From the NCBI GenBank assembly GCA_014529385.2, contig CM043960.1:76779910-76843909 (forward strand): a DNA stretch of 64,000 nt, in the 5' to 3' direction. This document shows, in pieces, positions 57,101-64,000 of this stretch (position 1 is its first letter; each line of letters begins with the position of its first letter). The translations under genes and the position numbers were made by a program. The stretch is from Adiantum capillus-veneris. Lineage: Eukaryota; Streptophyta; Polypodiopsida; Polypodiales; Pteridaceae. The notes below the pieces were generated by a model that did no database searches, was not told the DNA's origin, and was given only the letters and a program-made list of their open reading frames with translations.

Positions 57101-59090
57101 GGGCTTATATTCTTACTACCGGCGGTTCATTAGAAAGTTTGTAGAGGTTGCTTCCCCTTTGCATAGCTTGACGCAGAAAGGAGTCCCTTTCTCGTAGGGA
57201 CCCACAGAGGTGACTGCCTTTCAGACTTTAAAAGAGAAATTGACTACGGGACCAATTTTGACTTTGCCGGATTTGCAAAAGTCATTTGAAGTATATTCTG
57301 ATGCTTGTGGTTGTAGTCTGGGTGCGGTCTTAATGCAAGAAGGCCATCTCATTGCCTACGAGAACCGATTGTTTTCAAGGCCGGAATTGACAGCACAGAT
57401 ATATGAGAAAGAGCTTTTGGCGGTTATCCATGCTCTTACTAAGTGGCAACATTACCTACTCGGAGCTGATTTTACGGTTTTTATAGATCACCAGAGTTTA
57501 CGCTACTTCTTGTCAGAAAAGCAACTATCGGAAAAGCAGATACGGTGGGCGAACATCTTGTCACAGTTTCACTTCTAGATTGTCCATGTGCAGGGACAAA
57601 AGAACTTGGTGGCAGATGCTTTGTCCCGGAAGCCGTTGGTTCTGGCTATTTCCTTGATACACCATAGAAGCTTCGAGGATATGGTCGATCAGTATGCCAT
57701 AGATACAGATTTTGCAGATATATTCAGTCGAATATAGAATGGGGAGCTGGTAGCGGGATATTCCATTCGGGATGGCTACTTGATGAAGAAAATGATGTTG
57801 TGCGTTACATAGCCGTTGAGGGAAAAGGTTCTAACCGAATGCCACTGTCCACCATTACGGGTCACCGCGGCATTGATACCACCTTGAAAGGTGTGGAGAA
57901 ATACTTCTTTTGGCCGAGACTCAAGAAGAATGTGGATGATTTTGTACGCAGTTGCTTGGTATGCCAGAAGGTCAAGTTTGACAGGCATAAAGCACAGGGA
58001 TTGGTACGGCCTTTACCCATTCCCATCTGCCCTTGGGAAAGTATTGCTATGGATTTCATTTTTGATCTCCCGAACACACAGAATGGGCACGATGGTGTTT
58101 GGACTGTTATTCACAGATTTAGCAAGCAAGCTCATTTCATTCCAGTGAAGAGAACAGTCAAGCCGGATCACTTAGCGAGACTGTTCATTGCCCAGATATT
58201 CAGATTACATGGCATGCCGGAGACAATTGTCTCTGATAGAGATCTCCGATTCACAAGTTTGTTTTGGAAGGCGATTTGGGAGAACATTGGCACACGGTTG
58301 CAGTTCTCGTCATCTTTCCACCCGCAGATAGATGGGCAATTTGAGATTGCAAATTCAATCGTACTGGATTTATTGAAGTCTTACATTTCGGATTAGAAGA
58401 CTCAATGGGAAAAGTATTTGCCCTTGGTGGAATTTGCCTACAATAACACGATTCACTCTTCGACGGGGAAGGCGCCATTTGAAATGATTGAAGATGCTCC
58501 GAAGGTTCCACCCTTCTTGAGCACGAAAGATAAGATTTTTGAAGCCGACCAGTACACGAAGGACTTGGACACAACTTTTGCCAAGGTCCGGGAGGCTTTA
58601 CAGAAATCTCAGGAAAGACACAAAGAGGCAGCAGATCGACATCGTCGTGATTTGAAATTAAAGGAGAACGATTGGGTGCTCTTACGTTTTGAGAAGGCAC
58701 TCTGAGAAAGAAAAAGGGAAAGGAGCGGCTTTTTCCAAAGCTTAGCATGAGATACTATGGACCTTTCCAGATAAAAGAAAAGATAAACGATGTCTCCTTT
58801 AGACTGAAGCTGCCCGATACTTGGAGGATTTACAATGCTTTTCATGTGAGTCTCCTGAAGCCTTTTAAAGGCGAGGTGCCGGATGATGGGGAGCTAGATG
58901 AGCAACCCGAAGTGGAGGAAAACGAGGAGATACTTGTTCCAGAACAGATATTGGCACATAAAGATAGAAAGATAAAAGATAAAGCGATAAGGTGGTTCTT
59001 AGTTAAATTCAAGAACTATCCCGCATTGGATTCGATGTGGATGGAGGAGCAGGACCTGGCAGATACTCCTTAGATTGTGAATCTTTACCT
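54160..59090 (+). pseudogene. Element F2 gag-pol coding region (fossil)
   Basis: Gag runs from about 54160 to 55710. It has a Ser-rich acidic stretch next to a Lys-rich one (about 54640-54780) and CCHC knuckle CFGCGEHGHISGKC near 55600-55640. The protease has [12 protein letters not shown] near 55830-55870. RT is about 56450-57000 ([10 protein letters not shown] near 56565), RNase H about 57210-57600, the integrase finger near 57855-57970 (HRGID...CLVCQ), the integrase core to about 58330 (MDFIFDLP near 58050), the C-terminal part to 58850, and the tail [10 protein letters not shown] near 58940-58970. The layout equals F1. Many breaks are present. Confidence 0.9.
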
Positions 59091-59687
59091 TGAAGCATTC
59101 GGTTTAGCATAGTCTACTCCGATATAACCCCGACTTTAGCTTGAGCGGAATTTGGTGCAGCGGGCTTGCACAAGAGGGGAGTCACTCCTCTCCTTTGTCA
59201 ATAGATTGCCCGATTTTTGATAGAGTCTCTGATGTCCCTTTGGGTTTCAGGGATACTGTGGACTGGTAGTATTCTGCTGTAATGACTTTAAGACTTGGAA
59301 TTCCTGATAATAAGATACTGATTTGTACTTAACTTGTTTAAGTGCAGGAACTGATAGACGAAATGACTGCAACATTTTGGTCTGATAAATCTCTATAGAC
59401 ATGATTGCAATAAGGATTAGTCAATCGGGCATCTGAGAGGTCTCGACTCGATCTAGATGCGATTGCTAAATACGTTGCCGATTAATCATGGTCTGAGATT
59501 GGAATGATTGTTGAATGTGATTTGTCATGTGATGTCCTGTGATGTGACTGTCGATTGGTACATGTGCTAGATGTGTTGTTCCTAGTGCGTCGGTACTAAC
59601 AGTCAATGTCTGCTAAGACAGTTTATGGCTTTTGTCTGTTTTGCAGGCGTCATCAAGGGCGATCACAATGCTCTCAAGAGGGGGGTA
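59091..59687 (+). other. Element F2 3' untranslated part
   Basis: About 600 bp between the coding region and the 3' LTR, matching 25125-25720 of F1 on the other strand. No gene is seen. It ends in the purine run that primes plus-strand DNA synthesis. Confidence 0.8.
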
Positions 59688-60292
59688 TGTCACAAACTGG
59701 TGACGTGGCATGGCCCTGGACAATGGGGCAGTAGAACGCACACACGCCCCGGCTAGTAGCTTGCCCGGAAACCCGCAGACAATGACACGTGGCAGTCCCG
59801 GATTTTCCGGCGAAATACGCGGAACAGTGCTGACGTGGCTTCCATACGGAAAGCAGGTTTCTACGCACTGCTGACGTGGCAAAAGTTGTATGGAAATTGC
59901 TGATCAGCACTAAGTTGCTTTTGGAGCCCATTGCTTTAGTTTTAGCAAGGCTTTGGAGATAAATTGCTATATTTTTGAAGGCTTTTCACTCGTAGCTTTT
60001 GGGGCTTTGCTTTTGGCACCCCTTGTAACCTTTAATACGTGGTTAGGCTCTCACTTCTGAGAGCATCTGGACGCAGAGTCTGAAAGTGAGAACCTTCCCA
60101 CTCTCTTGTACTGTGAACACAGATTAATACAAAAAAAAATACCGAAAGGGGCGCCAGTCTTTGGGGCCAATATCTCTAGGCACGGATCTCTGCTGGGCCG
60201 TGTCGAATCAATTGTGAATTGTGAACTGTTTTGAAGTGAATCTCTGCTTTGTCGCGGTAGAATCTTGACTTGGAGTGTCCAAGTTTGTTACA
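59688..60292 (+). repeat. Element F2 3' LTR (605 bp)
   Basis: Starts TGTCACAAACTGG after the purine run and ends TTTGTTACA. The shared block is at about 60130-60168. Confidence 0.92.
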
Positions 60293-60786
60293 TTGTGTAT
60301 GAGTATTATTCTAAAAACAGCAACACACACACACAAACATACATACACACACATATAGATGTGGCAGCCAGTCTTTGACTTTAACTAATTCTCACTTCAT
60401 CAGATGCAAATCTAACCTTCTAATTAGATTGAACTTCATTTGGTTCCTTCACGTAATAAATTTTACCATATCAAGCAATGTAGTTGTCATTTGAACCTCT
60501 CTTATTAGTGATGAATACCTAGGCTTAACTTAAAATAGCAATCTCTAATGGATTACTTGACCTTAATGGAACTCTTGGTGGAACCTTCCTTGCCTTGTCC
60601 TTGTGGATTGATATTGGTAATATTAAGCCAAACCTGTAAACCCTACCTATGTCTCTATTGAAACATTGACTTAACTCAGGAAACAAAGTTTGTTTTTTTA
60701 CAAACGTGTGGAAGTGCCCCTCCTAGTGGGAACTTATCTCTATCGGTGGTGGTTGATACCACATAGGATGGCCTTGAGTTGTGGGG
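60293..60786. other. Unassigned AT-rich DNA with a CA-rich microsatellite
   Basis: No gene is recognised. A CA/CATA-rich simple repeat lies at about 60320-60355. Confidence 0.6.
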
Positions 60787-61287
60787 TGTGACAATAACTG
60801 CCTACCCCGTGGGTACCTATGTTTTTTTCTCCCTCTGCACCGTGCGGATGTCATGGTTGTATCTCTCTGCATGCAAATGACATCATGGTTCCTATAACAA
60901 TGAGGTGATGTTATGTCTTGAGACATGAAGATGGGCGCCTGCAGCATGTCCGGCCAACGTGAACCTGGCCCTTTGGTTATTAAGTCCTATAAATAGGACT
61001 TGAGTCTCATTTGTGAGACATCTTGTGTAATCAGCACACTTGGACTCTTGGTGCTTGGCAGCTCTGCCCGCATACCCGTACTGGTGTGGGTTTGGTGGTA
61101 CGGGACACCGGCTCTTGTGGTGGCTGAGTCTAGCCCGTTTGGCTACAGGCTCCCAGGCTTGGGGATGAGCCCGTATTGGCTCTATGGCTGGGAGGTGAGC
61201 CTGACGTCCGCTCACTACGTGTGTCTAGGTGTGAGTTTGGCTTGTGTCATGTCATGTTTGCAGGATGGATCTGGCGACGGACTAACA
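60787..61287 (+). repeat. Element I 5' LTR
   Basis: TG...CA borders with the primer-like site right after. It contains a TATA-box-like CTATAAATAG at 60988-60997, set within an inverted repeat. Confidence 0.75.
60982..61001 (+). promoter_or_regulatory. Likely TATA box inside a 9-bp inverted repeat (element I LTR)
   Basis: AAGTCCTAT, then AA, then ATAGGACTT: a perfect 9-bp inverted repeat around the core of a TATA motif. The position inside the LTR fits a promoter; activity is inferred. Confidence 0.6.
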
Positions 61288-63177
61288 TTGCTATCAAAGC
61301 CTCTTCCTGCTCGTATGCACGGCATAGCAACGTGCACAAAACCACTAGAGCTCATGGGACTGTGATGGTCTAGCCTGACAAGTTCTCCCAACTCTCGCAT
61401 AGGGTGGTATGGGACGCTACTAGCGGGAGAGGAGAGCAAGGGGGGTACATGCCAGCTGGTGGTGGGAATTTTGCGAGTTCTCTTTTTGTTTCTAGTAGTT
61501 TCTTGTGTGTGGAATGTTGATTGCTGGTGGCAGTCACATGGATGCTTAGTATGTTTTTGCTTTGCCTCTCCGCCGCCATTTACTGCATGAGGGTGTCCTT
61601 GAGAGCTTCCACTTTGAGGACATGGAAGCCCCTCTGTATGCGGCTGGTGAGAGGAATTAATTGACTCAGGAGTATGTTTTGTAGAGAGGGAGTAGAGGAG
61701 TATTTTCTCTAGGTTTTGTGCTTTGTGTAGGGCGGTCTTGTTAGGTGCTTCCATTTGCGTATATTTGGGTCGTGCATAGTCACACTCATATTTAGGGTAC
61801 TGTTGTGCCGCGTTTTGTATGAAAAGGGTGACATCGATTAGATGCAGAAAAAGCTGAGCTTGTTCGGAGCTTGTAGGCTGTTTTTACCGCGCTGCCCTAA
61901 CACGCATAGAGCTGGTTGCACGCGGGCGCACAAGCTGCAGGACTGAGGCGGCAGAACTGCGCAGCGGCGGTACATTTAGAGGCAGCGCACTAGTTTGCAT
62001 TGCCAGTGCGAGTGCAGTGAACTGAGGCGGTGCAGGGAAGGCGGTGTCTGCAGAGCTGCGTGCGTTCCAGAAGCGGCATACCTTAGGTGGCAACTTTAGG
62101 GTGGTTTTTTTTTCACCTGCATAGCATAACGCTACTTTCGCTAGTTTTTCCGACCTCTTATTTTTAATCCTTTGTAGTAATCGGACTGTATGAACTGGCC
62201 TCTTTAATTTATTCACTAAAAAGACCAGAACATTAGAAACCTGAAATTATTCCTCACGTGAATAAAGTCACTGCAAATTTCCTGAGGAGAGATCAATAGC
62301 CATGCTGTGACGGTCTTATTCGACTGCGGCTCTACTCATAATTTTATTTCTTCTTGTGTGGTACAGGATCTTAAGCTCCGGACCATTTATGCAGACCATT
62401 CATATTTGATCCGATATGCGGAAAGTCAAAGCTTAGATCAGAGGATGAGGTCATACCGCAGGTTGACAGTATCATGAAGACATCGGACTTCCGTATCAGC
62501 ATGTTCTTGTTGGGGTATATCATATGGTTGGGGGTTTTCTATCCTCCGCATTCAACACTACCATGAAGTCATCGGACTTCCTTATCAACATATTCTTGAT
62601 GGGGTATATCATGTGGTCGGGGGTTTGCTATCTTCTGAGACCATTGATTCTGATGTAAACCCCATTTGGATTCCGTTTTCACGGAATTTGTTGATGGTTT
62701 CCATCAGATTTATCTGATGGGCTTCCACCGTCTCATGGACCCGATTTTGATCACAAAATAGAGCTTTTTCCCGGTAGCCATCTCGTCTCATGGAGGATGT
62801 GCTTTTGCCTAGATTACGAGGGTCTCAATAAATTCACCGTCAAGAACAAGTATCCGTTACCCGTGGATGGATGGCCTCATGGATTGACTCTCGGGTGCAC
62901 GGTATTTCACCAAGATCGATCTACGGTCCAGATACCACCATATATGGATACATCCGCTCGATGTCCCGAAAATCGCGTTTTGTGCACGGTATGGACATTA
63001 TCAGTTTTTGGTATAACCTTTTGGATTGACCAACGCTCACTCAACTTTCCAGCAGATGATGAATGATTTATTTCGTCCGTATTTGGGAAAGTGGGTTGTT
63101 GTGTTCTTCGACGATATCCTTATTTATAGTCAGACACTCGGCGAAACATTTGCACCACCTTCGTCTTGTCTTACGTA

Positions 63178-63183
<6 letters not shown>

Positions 63184-63236
<53 letters not shown>

Positions 63237-63255
63237 AATGAAATGAAATGTTATA
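63184..63255. repeat. GA microsatellite followed by ATGAA repeats
   Basis: About 24 GA units at 63184-63232, then three or four ATGAA-like units to about 63252. Read on the minus strand, this is the simple-repeat 3' tail of the LINE-like element next to it. Confidence 0.85.
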
Positions 63256-63424
63256 TTAACGTCTTCAAAAGGCCAAAGTGACCTATGAGACCAAAAAGTT
63301 ACAATGTGGCAGATCTGATACAAAGTCAGAGTAACAAAATGACAAAACAAATATACTATGGAATCTTGGACTGCTAGGTGTGAATGGGGGAGAGCAGCTA
63401 GCTGGGGTAGGTGAATCACAAGAG

Positions 63425-64000
63425 ATCCAGCATCGGTCGTTGGCGGATCTCATCAATCTCCTCCATGGTCAGTAGTCTGACCGGGCGTCGTGCATGTCGG
63501 GCCAAAGTGATCCGAAGCCTCTGATGCAGCCTTCGTCGATACTGTGTAGTCCTCCGCAGTCGTGGGCGTCTGGATCTCCCCAACTCGGTCGCCCGGTCGA
63601 TCAGTGTGCCTCTGGTGTGAGGCGACGGGCTCTGCTGTGGTAGTGGCTCCGCCGGGTGTCCAGTGTCTGCTGTAATGAGTCTGTGATGTGTCTCTGAGAC
63701 TGGCTAGCCTCTCCTCTCATCAAGCTCTCTCTATGTCGGCACAGCTGGAGTAGAAACAAACCCAAGCATCTCTGATCCTCGTACTGCATGACTCTGGAGA
63801 GTGGTCCAAAGCCTTCTCTGAACAAGCAGTGGAAGCGGCCTCATATCTCGTAGTAGACGGGGCAGTGGCATGTGTAGTGCAACTCTGTCTCTGGCTCCAT
63901 GCCACACAGGGGGCATGTCCTGGCCTCTGCTGGTACTCCATTGTATCTCCCAGTCTCGATCCGCAGCTGGTGTGAAGATGTGCGTATTTGGCCAATAGCA
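63425..64000 (-). pseudogene. LINE-like element, C-terminal zinc-finger region and Arg-rich tail, partial
   Basis: The minus-strand protein running in from beyond the window starts RTSSHQLRIETGRYNG and continues with CPLCGMEPETELHYTCHCPVY. Together these give the C-x2-C...H-x3-C pattern found at the C-terminus of many non-LTR retrotransposon RT proteins. About 100 more residues follow, then, in a shifted frame, an Arg-rich tail (RSRRPRLRRTTQYRRRLHQR) that stops at about 63420. I see one in-frame TGA just after the finger (about 63838) and one frame change near 63610-63640, so this copy is inactive. The 3' untranslated part 63256-63420 ends at the simple-repeat tail. RT itself lies outside the window, so the LINE family cannot be named. 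Confidence 0.7.

Larger units (their letters stand above)
53489..60292 (+). mobile_element. Element F2: Ty3/gypsy chromovirus, same family as F1
   Basis: Plus-strand element of 6.8 kb with a 5' LTR (53489-54094), primer site (54096-54107), gag, protease, RT, RNase H, integrase, a C-terminal tail, a purine run (CTCAAGAGGGGGG) before 59687 and a 3' LTR (59688-60292). The flanks TTTTG and TTGTG could be a decayed 5-bp duplication with one mismatch. The LTRs differ by roughly 13 percent over the first 190 bases, mostly transitions, so this is an old copy. The coding region has many breaks. Confidence 0.92.
60787..63180 (+). mobile_element. Element I: degenerate Ty3/gypsy element
   Basis: Plus-strand fossil. 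A 501-bp 5' LTR (60787-61287, TGTGACAATAACTG...GACTAACA) is followed at once by TTGCTATCAAAGC, a decayed iMet-type primer site. A protease remnant (LFDCGSTHNFIS) is near 62310-62350 and RT remnants lie at about 62790-63160 ([30 protein letters not shown]). Positions 61300-62290 show no recognisable gag. There is no 3' LTR in the window. Many breaks are present, and it is clearly older than A, E or B. Confidence 0.82.

Overview
The window is transposon-packed plant nuclear DNA. The evidence for a plant is the plant-type initiator-methionine tRNA primer site (TGGTATCAGAGC) next to most LTRs, several chromodomain-bearing Ty3/gypsy families, a spliced BED/DUF659-type hAT transposase, a tRNA-derived SINE, and AAACCCTAA telomere-type motifs in LTRs. 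A large-genome land plant fits, possibly a fern, lycophyte or other non-seed plant, but the lineage is a low-confidence guess. No complete host gene was recognised. About 90 percent of the bases belong to mobile elements, mostly broken LTR elements treated here as fossils. The labels A to I are local names.

Layout. (1) 1-7250: element A, a minus-strand gypsy chromovirus with a complete domain order. Its 3' LTR runs off the window and its 5' LTR is cut at 7250. (2) 7251-12022: rearranged pieces of family C, a pol-less LTR family with one odd His/Asp-rich ORF, plus 0.85 kb of unassigned DNA. (3) 12023-15267: element B, a near-identical inverted copy of the LTR and gag of A. (4) 15268-39035: the C2 element (minus), whose 5' LTR is split by element D (17944-38696, TSD GCTAG). 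D is split by element F1 (24608-34875, TSD AGGTT), and F1 is split by a 3.9-kb hAT transposon (28751-32684, TSD GCAGGTCC). D also has a separate 1.9-kb interruption that carries a SINE with a 15-bp TSD. (5) 39036-39465: C3 fragment. (6) 40273-52874: C5, a structurally complete non-autonomous C element (TSD TCTGT), whose 5' LTR is split by element E (40794-48839, TSD ATCAG). C5 sits in an unassigned locus (39466-40272 plus 52875-53488) that may be part of a gene. (7) 53489-60292: element F2, same family as F1. (8) 60293-63180: unassigned DNA, then degenerate gypsy element I. (9) 63181-64000: 3' end of a LINE-like element on the minus strand.

How the parts relate. A, D, E and F carry gag, protease, reverse transcriptase, RNase H, integrase and a chromodomain-like tail. 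Family C carries none of the enzymes and must have depended on another element. D and E are sister families that share an unusual primer site and LTR sequence. D, E and F share a conserved block near the end of their LTRs, though the rest of those LTRs differs between D/E and F. The nesting gives relative ages: C2 before D before F1 before hAT, and C5 before E. The hAT is the freshest insertion and its gene shows one visible defect.
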